From Adiantum capillus-veneris (Eukaryota; Streptophyta; Polypodiopsida; Polypodiales; Pteridaceae), in the NCBI GenBank assembly GCA_014529385.2, contig CM043971.1:98599985-98659984 (forward strand): a stretch of DNA of 60,000 nt, read 5' to 3'. Each line of letters opens with the position of its first letter. Position 1 is the stretch's first letter. Positions 1 to 12,406 of this stretch are shown piece after piece. Made by a program: the position numbers and the translations under genes. The notes below the pieces were generated by a model, which saw only the letters and a list, made by a program, of their open reading frames with translations, was not told the DNA's origin and ran no database searches.

Positions 1-1579
1 TTCATAGTGGGTTAGTGTTAGCAGAGTTAGTATTAATTTACAAATGGAATTGGATATTTACAATGGGAGTATCCATGTAGGATACAAATAGGGAAGAAAA
101 ACTCTTAAGAGGTAAGAAAAGGTGGATTTCCTACAAGGTTGATGCTCCAAGTGTCTTGAGTAGGGCCAATTTTGACGCTTGTTGACGGTCCACTAGCTTT
201 GACAGTACATTTTTTCTCCACTCTTGACCTTCCTTGAGAGACAAGGTAATTGAAGCTGAGTAATCAACCACCATGATGCTGTGTTTTTTAAGAGAAGAGA
301 CTGAATTTTGTGGTTTTTTCGATAGATATGGGTAAATTGGAGGAGGAAAAATGAGACTAGGTGGTCAATTTTGGAATGGAATTGTGTGTGGGAGGTATGA
401 GTTCACCATGGTTTCTCTTATTCTTCAAGGTTGAGGAGAAGGTGAGTAGGGTGCAGAGAGGAGTGGTGAGAGAGGTGGGGATGATGAGTGGAGAAGTGTG
501 TGTGAAAGAGGAAAATGATAAAGTGGAAGAGAGAGTGTGGCTGCATAGCATGGGAAAACTGGGGTCCACTAATAAAATCATAGCTCACAGCTCGTAGCTC
601 AAAAAAATATAAAAAAAATTTGAGGCAAAAGTTCAGCCCACGAGCTACAACTTTTGTTTGTATCACCTTTTCAAATTCGGAGAGCAAGTGAACTTTAAAA
701 ATTCAGCAAAACCGACCGTTTTTTTTCCACTACACAAGGTCCTTGTGGGGTCCTTCTTTGGATGATTCTTTTGAATACCTCCAAGAGTGAGCCCTCCATA
801 GTGCATGTATGCATGCCACCTACCCTTGACCTTATTTGGTAGGTCTATAATTGAAGATATTGTTGAGATTATGATATAAGTGAATAATACAACTAAGAAA
901 ATCAAATATTGAGGGGTCTAAAAAATATGTACATATCAAATATAAATAATATAAGTGGAAAAAAAATATAAAGGGGTCAAAAGAAATCTCTCTCATAATG
1001 AGGCTACCATAAAAAGATAAATATTTTTGGTGTTCTAAGTTTTTAGAAAAAAAAAACAAAATAGATGTAGGAAGGGAAAAATCACAATAGTGAAAAAATA
1101 TACACATAAATAGAACTAGTTTTTTTGGATTTTTGTTGGGATGGAGCTACACCAAAAATAAGAGAAGCTTACATGAAAATATTTCTATATGGAATAAAGA
1201 GTATGAAAAATGGTAAGAAAAATTGTGGTAATGGTGAGGCAATGTACAGAGCATAAATAACACACACATAGGTAGAAATATTTAAATAAATACCAAAATA
1301 ATTATGAAAAAAATCCTTTTATTTAGGTCCTATATACAATGAAATATTTACACACAAATGGGCCATAATATACTTATAATTTTTATTTTTTTTATTTTTT
1401 TGGCTCAACTAGCCCAGTGACTAGCTAGCTGAGGGTTTTAAAGAAAATATGGGAAAAGTTCCCTAACTCACATACGCCTATATATAGTGAAATGGTAGGG
1501 ATAGCCATAGTGTTTGAGTGATTTGATAGGGTGAGGTAGCTTACTATGGCCACTATGGAAAGCCAAAAAACGGCTATCA
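1..1579 (+). mobile_element. R1 repeat, copy E (left end outside the window)
   Basis: This is the diverged right-hand part of a dispersed repeat (R1) found four more times in the same orientation. Shared landmarks are the phrase actggggtccactcaaaa followed by 'atcatagctcac' (here near 560-590), a segment reading 'ccaaaaataagagaagctt' (near 1153), and a terminal block with 'tggtagggatagcc' ending in ggctatca at 1579. The last bases form a small hairpin with arms like atagcc/ggctat. No protein-coding potential is visible; reading frames here are short and unlike known families. The copy lies directly upstream of the phosphatase-like relic. It is more diverged than copies A-D, so it is probably older. 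Confidence 0.7.
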
Positions 1580-1671
1580 CTATCAATCAAAGGATAGAAT
1601 AGAAGCTCTATAATGATGAATCTGATGAGCTGCATAGACAGCATGCAAGGGTAGATGTAATGCAATAGCAT

Positions 1672-2073
1672 GTGACAACGCATGAGGTTGTTGTAGATGG
1701 TAAAGAAACAGATGATGATGATGATGAAGATTTTACCATGATTACTCATCCCAAACCCAAACCCCCTATAGATGATCAAACAAGCATCTTAGAGGAAACA
1801 GTTAGGAGTGTGCAAGAGGAAGGTATGAGTGCTCAAGAGGAACGTTTTAGGACTGACAGTGGCCTGACTACACAAGACGCCGATGATGACAGCCCCCTGT
1901 AGGGTTTTGTAAACAAAGTGAAATTAAAGAGAAAAGGTGGCCTAGAACATACTTTGGAAGATCTTGGGGACAAGATATGTGTTGCCCCTCTAAGCACCTT
2001 GGATGAAATAAACGAATGCAGTAGAGGTGAAAAGAAAGCCATTTGCTCACATGCTTGTAAGAAATTATGCTGA
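1672..2073 (+). pseudogene. Acidic segment upstream of FCP1-like domain (possible N-terminal part)
   Basis: An open frame of about 76 codons without an ATG at its start encodes an acidic stretch with a run of Asp codons near 1708-1729. After one in-frame stop (1900-1902) the same frame stays open for another 56 codons to 2073. This part is lysine-rich, then ends in a Cys/His-containing segment. I do not recognise a domain. Its position just upstream of the FCP1-like domain on the same strand suggests it is the former N-terminal region of the same gene. It could equally be an unrelated gene fragment. Confidence 0.35.
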
Positions 2074-2411
2074 ATTTATTCCTTGTTGTGTCCAAGTTAT
2101 GTAGTGTTAGCAAGCTCCACACCCTATGGCATGTATCTCTCTGGATATTTATAATGGAGAAACTCTTTTCAATATTATAATAATGTGCAATACTTCAATA
2201 GTTTTTGCTTGTCCTATATGATGTCTTTATTCGATATCATTTCTATGTCACGCGGCAAGAAAACTGCAGTTAGTTGACCTCCATAATTTGAATTATGCCA
2301 TTGCATGCAAAACCATACAAAAACACCGTATTGCCAAGGCGAGACAGTTATGAAAAGAAAAATCCGAGATTGAGAAGCACCTGAGTAGCTATTTTAAACG
2401 CTTAACAAAAA

Positions 2412-3006
2412 TTGTTGAGTACTTCAATTATTTTCATCCCTCGGGGGAAGTTATTTTTGCTGAGTGATGCACTACCAGACCCAATATGCATGCCAAAGCC
2501 GTTTCCAGAAGAAGGGTGCGCTTTGGTTCTTAATTTAAATGGCCTGCTTGTTCAAGTTGTAGAGCCAATGCACGGTGACATTCCCCCTAAACATGCAGGG
2601 GAAATGATAAAGTACAATGTGCAAGATAGGAGGTATGTATTTTGTTGCAGAGATAGACACAAATTTTTGGATTGGTGCCTCCAATTTTTCCATGTGTATA
2701 TATGGAGCACCAGCATGGCACCTAAAGTGAATGCAATATTAGAAACAATATTCAAAGAGTAGCGGCCTAACCTGAGAGGTGTTTTTTCACAAAATCATTG
2801 TAGTGGTCAGCCTTGGCAGATATATAATAAGCATGTATTCTTGAAGGATTTGAGATTGTTTTAAGAGAACTGCAACTTTTGACCCCAAAATAGTCTAATT
2901 ATTGATGATAGTATGTACAAAGTGTTCCAGAACCTTGAAGGAAGTTGGCTTGTTACTCCTAAGATAGAGGACAAGACCAAAGAACAGCAGCAAAACTTCC
3001 TGATAG
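2412..3006 (+). pseudogene. FCP1/NIF-type (HAD) phosphatase-like domain, 5' portion of a disrupted gene
   Basis: The translation matches the layout of FCP1/NLI-interacting-factor phosphatases. A hydrophobic strand runs into VLNLNGLLV, the position of the catalytic DxDG/DLNG loop. A middle motif follows (RDRHKFLDWCLQFF, then VYIWSTSMAPKV), equivalent to the conserved W-T/S-S motif. A late motif NSLIIDDSMYKVF is the acidic pair of HAD motif III, followed by GSWLVTP. Family members dephosphorylate proteins such as the RNA polymerase II C-terminal domain. Here the first, nucleophilic Asp reads Asn (aat), and three in-frame stops interrupt the frame (2760-2762 and two between about 2860 and 2890), so it is a relic. 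The frame runs straight into the R1 insertion at 3007 and resumes at 12588. No intron is needed to read the domain, which may mean a retrocopy or a single exon. Confidence 0.75.
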
Positions 3007-3278
3007 TGAGGCGGTCCGGGGCGGGCAACAAGAGAGGCGACCTCTAAACACCCCTCAAGGCTCCCGTGCTACTCAATTGGGGCTGGAGCAGCCACAAACA
3101 CAACACAACAACAAACCCACAACCAAAACCCAAACAAGATAGGGGCACCACCTAGTTATGGGATGCTAACCAGGACGCAAGAGAGATTTTGTCACAACCA
3201 AGAAGATGCGCCACAAACACGCACAAGCAATCTCACACCAAGACACACACCAAATGGAGTCGAGAGAGATAGAGCAAA

Positions 3279-3464
3279 TGTCAGGACAAGGGTCCTACGG
3301 GGCAAGGCCAAACCTAGGGGGTCAGGGACCTAGACCAAGGGCCGGACCAAGGGCCGGCTGGACCAGTGCGGACTAGGGATCCGCTTAGGGCAAGTGCTAA
3401 GAGCTAGCCTATATAAGGGGCGGTAGGGAGGAGGATCCCAGGTTCAGTTACCCTAGGTCTTATA
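3279..3464 (+). repeat. 5' LTR of the small LTR element (186 bp)
   Basis: Starts TGTCAGGACAAGGGTCC and ends GGTCTTATA, giving TG...TA rather than TG...CA termini. It carries an extra 12-bp duplication of a ggaccaagggcc motif relative to the 3' LTR. Outside that indel the two LTRs differ at roughly 14 of 174 positions by eye, mostly C-to-T or G-to-A. Confidence 0.85.
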
Positions 3465-5675
3465 TTGCTACATCACCCCATAGGCATTACGAATCACAGT
3501 TTGATCTGCACAGTTGATATCTCCCAGTTATACTTTCAAGGAAAGGATTCCGCAATCTACCAAACGGCAGAGGACGGACACACTTTTCAAGTTGATTCCA
3601 ATCATTCTGCACACGGTTGACTACGTTGGTTACCGTTATCTACTAGTTGAGCAGTTTCTACAAAGAGTCGTACCAACGGGTTTGACTACGTAGCCTCTAA
3701 TCCAAGGGCTTGGATTGCAAAGGCAACACCCAGGGTTCCTAGTGCAATGCTGTTTTTTTCTCTCAGGTAGGGGACGTTCTCCTATCCATTTGAATACAGG
3801 TAAGTGTACATTACGTTCAAATCTCCGGGTATGCATCTATTGGTTTGGAGTTATTCCATTTTTAGTATGCTTTGCTTGGTTTTCCAGGACATCTAAGTAC
3901 GATTTAATGCTACAAAGCCATGCCAAGGGCATGTCAACACAAAGTATTTTGGGCAAAATGTCCAATCTATCTTTCTGTCTCATGATGTTACGAACATACT
4001 TGTAGGGTTCAATTTGGCACATGTTGTCACATGGGATACAACATGGTCTAGGAACTCAAGGAGTTCGGTTCAGCCAGTGTGGAGCAAGATAATGAGGGTC
4101 CCTCTCACTCTTGTCGCAGAGTGTTTTGCAATTCCTCCACACACAAGTACATCTTATACTTGAAGGATGTTCTTTTTTATACATCGTTACATGAGACATA
4201 TTCCACATGTGGAGAATATGAGTCTCTGTACTGACACTGGTGCCATTATTTCAATTATGTGTCACGACAAAGTCCCTAGGTGATGGTCACATCTGTTTTC
4301 TTAACCATTTTTAGCACGATGTATCAAGAGCAATTTTGTGGCCAGAAATTGTCGTATACTTACAATGACTTGTTAAGGTACAAGTACTGCTAAACAACAT
4401 TACAGATGGTTGTTTATACATATAGCAAGGCTATAATTTGTTAACAAAAAGTTTCATTGTCTATACCTAGAAGTGATCAATTTTTCACCTTCTATTGCCA
4501 TTCAAACGTTTTAGCAAGGCTTGCAAAAGATTGCAACTGAAAGTATTTACTTTCTTTTCGGAACTATTTACATTCTTTTTTAATGTGTGCTACACGCATC
4601 ACATTTTGCCATCAATATTGGCAAGGATCATTATGGATATACAGGTTTGGGTTAGTGTTTGCTAAATGCATGCACACTAGGTGTTATGGGCCTTAGTGTT
4701 TAGCAAAGGTTGATTTGGAACGGCATGCATATTCTTCAGGTTGTTGCTTATGAAGCATTTTGCACTCTATGTGCACTATCTCTATGAGATTACTTTTGGA
4801 TCTACTAATCACCAATAGAGGTCATGGCTCGGTTTGGGCGTTTGTGGATTTTTCTAAGTTAACCACGATGGTTATTTCAGACATTGTTGATTCCTCACCA
4901 ATGTTATACACTACTGTGATTCCCCGTTTACCAATCATCTAAGACGACTGTCTGTAAACCGTGAGGAAAACACACCTCAGTACTGTCAGTTTCCAAGGGG
5001 ATAGGCAGATTACAAAGAGTAATCTTGTGCTAAAGGATCTACTAAGAGCATACGTTCGCACAACGCATTTCTGAATAGATGATTTTCTCCCTATTCTAGA
5101 ATTTTCTTAAATACGATTTTCGACTTTGAACACCTCTTGTGGTGGGGTTGGAGATTGTGTCAATACTTTCATACATCAAGGACTTACCAGGTGTGCTGAC
5201 AAAGTAGGTTGGCAAGTAACGTTCATTAGGGATGAACATGTAGTTATTTGTGTTCCAAACTATTTAGAATTCTAACACGAGGACATTCCCTATCTACGGA
5301 CTTTTCAAGATACTCAGGCGAGTAGGAAATCTGGCTCACAACTGCATGGAAAGTTACGCCAAGGTTTCCTTGCATTATTCCAGTACCTTCAGAAGATCTG
5401 AAAACTGGTTATGCCTTTGGACAACTCTTAGTTGTGGTTACTCCTTTACAGTACTCAAGTGAGTTATAAATGGAGTTACCATTTAGACCCAAGTGGTTGC
5501 AAACGGACAACAATGTTGAAAATCAAGATGTTGCTCTTGGTTTCATTGAACCTCCTCACTGCACCAATTATCGATCATACAGACAACTGGCTCACTTATG
5601 GACGTCAATAAAGAGAACATCAGTATTCTTAAGAAGATATTACTACTTGTGTTTTCGAGGACGAAAACTCTTCCT

Positions 5676-5689
5676 TAAGGGGGGAGTAA
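5676..5689 (+). other. Polypurine tract of the small LTR element
   Basis: A run ttaaggggggagtaa lies directly before the 3' LTR start TGTTAGG at 5690. This is the usual plus-strand primer position in plant LTR retrotransposons and fixes the orientation. Confidence 0.8.
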
Positions 5690-5863
5690 TGTTAGGACAA
5701 GGGTCCTATGGGGCAAGGCCCAATCTAGGGGGTTAGGGACCTAGGCCAAGGGCCGACTGGACCAGTGCGGACTGGGGATCTGCTTAGGGCAAGTGCTAAG
5801 AGCTAGCCTCTATAAGGGGCGGTAGGGAGGAGGATCCTTGATTCAATTACCCTAGGTCTTATA
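5690..5863 (+). repeat. 3' LTR of the small LTR element (174 bp)
   Basis: Direct repeat of 3279-3464, lacking its 12-bp duplication. Contains ctctataaggggcgg, a candidate TATA element (tatataagg in the 5' copy, near 3411-3420). It is followed by the target duplication gcaaa. Confidence 0.85.
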
Positions 5864-7003
5864 GCAAAGGGAAGAGAGAGAGTGTAAAGTCCCCAACCCG
5901 CCTATACCGAGATCGGGATGGGATCCTTGACAGGTCTCTAGGTCTGATAAAAATCAGAGTCTCTATCAAGAAAAATCCAAGGAATAAACCTTTACCATTG
6001 ACAATGGCTTGGGTCTATAGCCTTAGAAGAAGACCTAGTCCTGTCTCGCAGCAGAAACAGGACAATGTATTAAAGTCCAAAAAACTATTTTGGCCCTATA
6101 ACTACCACAATTGGGCTAAGGTATCCTCAACCAACGCTTTTTTCCCCCTAACAGATGTGAGGGGACAGTCGCTGGTGGACTCCTCTTCCAAGTGAAGAAG
6201 TTTTCTAAACGTTTTAGTGCACAGGGATGGATAGTTACCTGACTAATCAGGTACACTCTTCCTTGATTGACAACCTTAATCAATCCCCACTTACCACCCC
6301 GCACTCACACCTGATTCATTTAATTTCTAATTACTATCACGTTGTTTCAACATTTAAAATAATGGTTTCTTTTACGTTCCGTTCATAGTAATTCCTTCAA
6401 TCAATTATTAAAGACAACATTGAAAGCATTCTTTTAGAAAACAGACATCTTTAAACTTAAGACAGAGTACTGTCAATCAAAACATTGTCCATAATAACCA
6501 TGATCAGTAATCTTCTCGTCTCAAGACCACCTAAGGGTGAAAAACGGGACCCATTCCTTATTCAAATCCGGAGTGGATAAACCCCCACCCAAGGTTCCGG
6601 GTGCCCATACACCAAACCAGTTGCCCATACAACCGGGTGGCTCCCCTAAGATAAAAACGGTATCCTAACTTATGTAAAAAGATCAAGACATGACACGGAG
6701 TAGAAACTCAACGTTCATGGGGGTAACCGACTTATCCATGGCTAGAAAGCCAATCATTATCATCAATTTATACTAAGGAGTCAAAGGTGTCTTGAGACAA
6801 GCTATCTTAAGGATGATCAAACATATCTTTCTTAATTCAATCAGTTTTAACCCAAACAATTCTTTCCTACATTATAAACAAAATGCACGTTGAAAGTTAT
6901 CTTCCGTTTTCAGCCAGTTTATCCTTCTTACGTATGCAATGAATGCTAGCTTATAAAAGAACTTAAACTAATTAAAGACTTAATTGAATAATGGGACACC
7001 CAC

Positions 7004-7167
7004 CTGGGATTGATTGGCCATCTGTTGTGTTGTGCTGGCGCCTGAAGACTCTCCTCCGTAGGCCTACTACTAGGCCCAGCTTCGTCGTCGTGCGACACTC
7101 TAGTTCGTTTTGGAGCTACGTCCTCATCATCAGATGTAGGATTTTTTCGGGTCCTTTTTGGTGCCAT
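7004..7167 (-). CDS. Short basic/acidic N-terminal coding segment within the solo LTR
   Basis: A frame starts at the ATG at 7167 and encodes a Lys/Arg-rich start (MAPKRTRKNP), an acidic DDED-type patch, a second KRTR patch and a Ser/Pro-rich stretch. It has the look of a low-complexity nuclear or gag N-terminus. At 7004/7003 the minus strand reads CCCAG|GTGGGT, a good splice-donor match, after which the frame soon loses coding character. I infer that this is a first coding exon carried inside the LTR. No domain is recognised. The related insert at 50575-52269 has an ATG followed by GCCCCAAA at the comparable place. Confidence 0.35.
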
Positions 7168-7699
7168 AACTTCTTATCCTTATAAAAAGGACGTCTAATC
7201 ATTAAGTAAATAATTCAAAATCTAGACTTAACCTTTATATTCAATCGTAACCCATCCAAGGTTAAATTTATAGTCTTAATTCATAAATTCTTGACCTAGT
7301 AATTTCTTATTTGTCTATATAGGCATGATAACTTTTTCCACCGCTTTCCTAAGGGTTTTCTAAGCTCTCCTAACTTTCTTATGATTTTCTATATCTTTTT
7401 CCTAATTTTTCCATCAACTTTTAAGCTAATAATCTACTTATTTTGGGCTTAATATTTATTGTATTAAATTTCTCTTAAAGCTTTCATTTCCTTAACTTGA
7501 TATCATAGGTTTACACTCACTATAATTTTCCTAAAAACTTTTAGCGACAAAGTCTATTTATTTTAATTAATCATTTGCTAAAAATAGGACTTTTGGTCAA
7601 TTATAATTTCCTAACCTCACTAATTAACTATGGTATAATAATCACAAGTAGATAAGAATATTTTTGACCTCTGGTAATTATCTTATTATTTTTCAACTT

Positions 7700-9240
7700 A
7701 ATTATATAATTTTCATCTTCAATTTTCAACTAAAATTAGGATAATTTGACTTAAATAAATATTTATACTACTTTTCTAACCTTGAAATATTTATCACCGC
7801 CTCTTTATTATGTAATCTAACTATGATAAATAGAATGTAATCATATAGCATGATTCACTAATTTCCCTCTTGAATCAAAATTAGTATATTTTGACCTAGA
7901 TAAATATCTATACTAAGTTTCTAACTTTGACATAATTATCATGGCCTTGCATCATGTAATCTAGCTTTGATAAATAGCATGTAATCGTGTAGCATGATTT
8001 ATTACTTTCCCTCTTTAGTTTTTAGCTAGAAATAGTATAATTTGACTTAGTTAAATATCTATACTACTTTCCTAAGCTTGGCATAATTATCACGAACTCT
8101 TTACCCTATAATATAGCTCCAATAAATATCATGTAATTATAGCACATTATTTACTAGTTTCCTCCATTAATTTACCCCTAAAAACAGCATAATTCTACTA
8201 AGATAATTAGTTAAACTAATTATCTGAGCTTCTCCTAATTCTCACGGGTCTTCTAACACCTAATTAATCATTGATAAATATCTCTCAGTATTTAAAATCA
8301 TTTTACTAATTTCCCCTATTTAATTTGCTCCAAAAACAGAGTATTTCTACTAAAGTAATTAGCTATATTAATTATATGAGCTTCTCCTAATTATCAAGAG
8401 TTTCTTAACACCTAATTAACCACTCATAAATATCTTACAGCATTTGAAATCAGTTTACTAATTTCCCCTATTTAATTTGCTCAAAAAATAGAGTATTTCT
8501 GTTAAAGTAATTAGCTAGATTATTTAATGAGCTTCTCCTAATTATTATAGGTTCTTTAACACCTAATTAACCATTGATAAATATCTCATAGCATTTGAAA
8601 TCAGCTTACTAATTTCCTCTATTTACTTTGCTCAAAAATCAGAGTATTTTTGCTAAAGTAATTAGCTAGATTAATTATCTGATATTTTCTTAATTATCAT
8701 GGGTTTTTTAACACCTAATTAACCACTCATAAATATCTCACAGCATTTGAAATCATTTTACTAATTTTCTCTATTTAATTTTCTCCAAAAAAATAGAGTA
8801 TTTTTGCTAAAGTAATTACCTAGATTAATTATCTGAGCTTCTCCTAATTATCACATGTTTTTCAACACCTATTTGACCATTGATAAATATCTCATAGCAT
8901 TTAAAATCAGTTTACTAATTTCCCCTATTTATTTTGCTAAAAAAGCAGAGTATTCCTCCTAAAGTAATTAGCTAGATTAAATATCTGATACTCTCCTAAT
9001 TATCATAGGTTCATTAACATCCAATTAACCATTGATAAATATCTCAGAGCATTTGAAATCATTTTACTAATTTTCCCTATTTAATTTTCTCCAAAATAGA
9101 GTATTTCTGCTAAAGTAATTAGCTAGATTAATTAGTTGAGCTTATCCTAATTATCACGGGTTCTTCAACACCTAATTAACCACTAATAAATATCTCAGAG
9201 CATTTGGGATTGATTTGATTATTTTCCCCTCTAATTTTCT
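7700..9240. repeat. Tandem repeat array, unit about 150 bp, AT-rich
   Basis: The phrase 'tttactaatttcc' recurs near 8303, 8453, 8604, 8756, 8908 and 9062, a spacing of 150-155 bp. Each time it is followed by 'ctatttaatttgctc', 'gagtatttctgctaaagtaatt' and 'gataaatatctca'. More diverged copies extend left to about 7700. Roughly ten units are present. The array lies between the minus-strand TATA-like box and the ATG of the surrounding putative LTR, so it would form part of a transcribed leader or intron. Confidence 0.8.
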
Positions 9241-9677
9241 CAAAAAAACACTGTAATTCTGCCTAATTAATTAGGAAAATTACTCAAAAAATTATAGGAT
9301 AATTTTTCTAGCTTATGTCTAATGCAGCTCTGATAATTACCTCAACTTAATCTAAGTTTAATTAATATGTTTACCATTAAATCATGGTTAATTTGGTTAA
9401 TTTCAGCCCTAATATGATAGGATAATTAATTAGCTTAACATTACCAAGTTTAATTACAACAATCAGCAAAAAATAATTAATTAAGAGAGGATTTATAAGT
9501 ATACATAGGCCTAATCTTTTATTTATTAACAAACTAGCTTAATCTAACCTTACTAATTAAGAAAGATTAGACTAATTACCGTTTAGGTTAATCAATTAAA
9601 GATTAATCTCTAATAATTTTTGCATAGCGGTAGTGTGTCAAGGCTCCGAGTCTGTGTAAAATGTGAAGCTAGGGGTC

Positions 9678-9687
9678 CTATTTATAG
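9678..9687 (-). promoter_or_regulatory. TATA-like box of the 4.3-kb solo LTR
   Basis: The minus strand reads ctataaatagg, followed by acccctagcttcac, a typical plant TATA box and start-site context. It lies about 0.5 kb from the element's minus-strand left end, where a U3 promoter would be expected. The 1.7-kb insert at 50575 has a similar arrangement (tatataaagacccct). Confidence 0.5.
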
Positions 9688-12339
9688 TTTTCTGGCACTC
9701 AAAAGCTCTCACCGGCTGAAAAAGGCAATTGCTTGCAGTTCAAGCAGTCCCTAGTAAGTCAAAAAATGCCCTTTGCTGCTAAATGAGTCCCTGACAGGTC
9801 AATGATGACCCTCCCATTACCTGTCAGCTTTTAAAATGTCAATTTTGCTATAATTTGACCTATTTTTGCTTAATTGGTAAATATCTTGTAAATATCTGGG
9901 AGACCTTTAATAAAGTCTATGCTTAAATGATTACTCTAACCCTTCAATTTTTCTTAATAATTTATTTTCCATTGAATCTTCCTGGAGGACTAGCGGGGTC
10001 AGTTTTTGTCCGAATTTAAATCTGAAAATTTCTAGCCCGGGGTTTGCTGTGCTTAAGATTCCAAAAATACCAATATTTGCCATGGTCGAACAATTCTACA
10101 TTGCTTTTTCAATAATCATATTAGTTTGATTAAGCTTTCTACAACCTTTAAGGTTTCAGAAACTGGAAACCTTACAGAGAGAGGAATGGAACTTGTGTAA
10201 TACCTTGTTTATGACTTGCAAATGGAGATGGTCGTTATTTAAGCTATCGTAGAGCTTGTAAAACTACTCAATGCTTAGTGAATGCTAAACATTGCCAACA
10301 CACACACACACACACACTGTCTAAGGGTATGGGAGACCTCTCACCACAATACCCTCTTACAATGGACACAAAATTGGCAATGAAAACACACTAAAACACT
10401 TTCTCAAACAAGATCAAATGATAAAAACTTAAAATACACAAGTCACCTTGAATTCACCAAACCATATTTCACAAGTGGAAGGACGAAGATTTGAACATCG
10501 AATCACGCCTTTGATGCAACAAACCTCAATTTATTAATGATGGAGGAACATATACAATAGTGGTTTTGATATTCTAAACTCACACTCTCTCACTTTCAAT
10601 GTGTAGCTTGAAAGTTTCTCTCACACCAAAAAGTGAAGCTTACAAAGTGGTTGCTACGCCTAAGTCTCTCCTCACGCATAGAGTGTTGGGGTGCTATGTG
10701 AGATATTGGAGGTTGTTTTACAAGAAGGAGAGGGGCCTATTTATAAGTTGGAGACCCCTCATTAAGATTATTGGAAATCCTAATTTACAAGATAACAAAT
10801 CAGAATTATGATTTTTTTTTAATATCAAAACATTGGCGGCCTTCTTTGTCTGCTTAAGTCATGGATGTGGGATCCAAAGAGAGCATTATTGATGGTAGAT
10901 AAGATGAAAGTAGAGTTTTAAGGAAGGAGAGAGAGAGAGAGAGAGAGAGAGATACTATGGACATGTCTTGAGGTGAGGTGTCTTTTATGGTTAGTTCAAT
11001 GGCTATTTTGTGTTAGTATGTTAGTGGTTAGTGTTACTAATCACTAGAAAGTTAATGATATATCTACAATGGGTAGAATGAGGTGGATGGTTGAATGAAG
11101 TGAGAAAATCATTGTGATGGTGAAGCTTGAAGAAGTTTTGGACTTACTTGTGTTGGTTCTCAAAATGACTATCGATCCTCTTGTTCTTCTTCTCTTCTTT
11201 ATGCCACCGCTGCCAAGGTTGATTATCGCGATGAAAATGGTAATTTTTGATTGATGAGATCTCTCAATTTTCAGAGGTTAAGCATGATTTACATGCTGAA
11301 TTTTATGTATATAGAGAAGGGATAAGATGGAATTATACTTTGGAAGTGATAGAGAGAGGTATAGAGATGGTGTATGTATAAGTAGAGCTCACATGAGAGC
11401 TATGGAAGTAAGAGGGGAGGTTAATGGTGAAGAAGGTGAGAGAAACTATGGAAGGTGCAGGTTTGAGTGAGGGATTGAGAGGAATGTGTGTGTGTGTGTG
11501 TGTGTGGAAGTGTGGAAAAAGGTGAGAGAAGACTATGGTCTACTTGTGAAAAAAGTGGGCAGACTGGGGTCCACTCAAAAAATCATACCTCACCGGTGGT
11601 AGCTCCAAAAATTATCAAAATTTTGGAGGTGATTATTCATCATTTGTTCCACATTTGTTGTCTTTCAACCACCACTTTAAATTTGGAGTGGAGATGGATA
11701 TAAAAAATCCTACCAAAATGCCTATTTTTCTTCACAAAAAAGTCTTCAGTAGCCCCACTTTTGTTGGATTTGCATATGGCTCCAAAGGTTAGCCGCATGA
11801 CCTAATTGATTCTTAGGAGTTTGAAAATATATATAGTTGTGGATTATGCATAAATATAATATATGGATATGATGGAAAAATAGACTACTATATATAAACA
11901 ATTCATGGAATTTAGAATAGTGTGGGCTATATTTATAAAACAATAAATATATGAAAATATAGGAAATCAAATGAGAAGGACCCTCATTTGTTTTTATTGA
12001 TGTATATTTATTTACAAGAGTTAAAAAGTAATACCTGTAGGAAATAGGAATTTAGTAAAAGGCAATGACTGATGGTGAAAGGTGTTTTTGAGGTTTTTTC
12101 CTAAGAGTAAATTCACACCAAAAATAAGAGAAGCTTGCATGAAAATATTTCTATATGGAATAAAGAGTATGGAAAATGGTAAAAAAAATTGTGGTAATGG
12201 TGAGTCAATGTACATAGCATACATAGGCAAGAAACGCACACCTACATAGAAATATTTAAATAAATACCAAAATAATTATAAAAATTCATTATATTTAGAA
12301 CCTATATACAATGAAATATTTACACAAAAATGGACCATA

Positions 12340-12350
12340 ATATATATATA

Positions 12351-12405
<55 letters not shown>
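12340..12405. repeat. (TA)n microsatellite in R1 copy A
   Basis: About 32 TA units with one interruption. The other R1 copies carry a short non-TA sequence at this position, so the expansion is private to this copy. Confidence 0.9.

Positions 12406-12406
<1 letters not shown>

Larger units (their letters stand above)
3279..5863 (+). mobile_element. Small non-autonomous LTR retrotransposon inside R1
   Basis: Two direct repeats (3279-3464 and 5690-5863) bound a 2.2-kb interior. The target duplication gcaaa (3274-3278, 5864-5868) is exact and is single in uninserted R1 copy C. The polypurine tract lies immediately before the right LTR, so the element reads on the plus strand. No gag, protease, reverse transcriptase or integrase is recognisable in the interior; the longest frames (for example 5470-5736 and 3715-4005) resemble nothing I know, and the last one runs through the polypurine tract. 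It is therefore a deletion derivative or a TRIM-like element that depends on enzymes from elsewhere. Confidence 0.85.
5883..10176 (-). mobile_element. 4.3-kb putative solo LTR of a large LTR retrotransposon
   Basis: The insert has TG...CA ends (plus strand TGTAAAGTCCCC ... GGAAACCTTACA) and is flanked by gagag on both sides (5878-5882, 10177-10181). The target is a GA repeat, so the duplication is weaker evidence than usual. No direct repeats exist at its ends, so it behaves as one long LTR. On the minus strand it has a TATA-like box near 9678-9687, a 2.5-kb AT-rich stretch with tandem repeats, and then an ATG at 7167. Its minus-strand end (ggttggggac, then ttaca-type terminus) matches that of the 1.7-kb insert at 50575-52269. 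Alternatives are an unusual DNA transposon or a truncated element. Confidence 0.6.

Noticed and set aside
5470-5736. 88-codon plus-strand frame as a gene of the small LTR element
   Set aside because: It runs through the polypurine tract into the LTR and shows no recognised domain.
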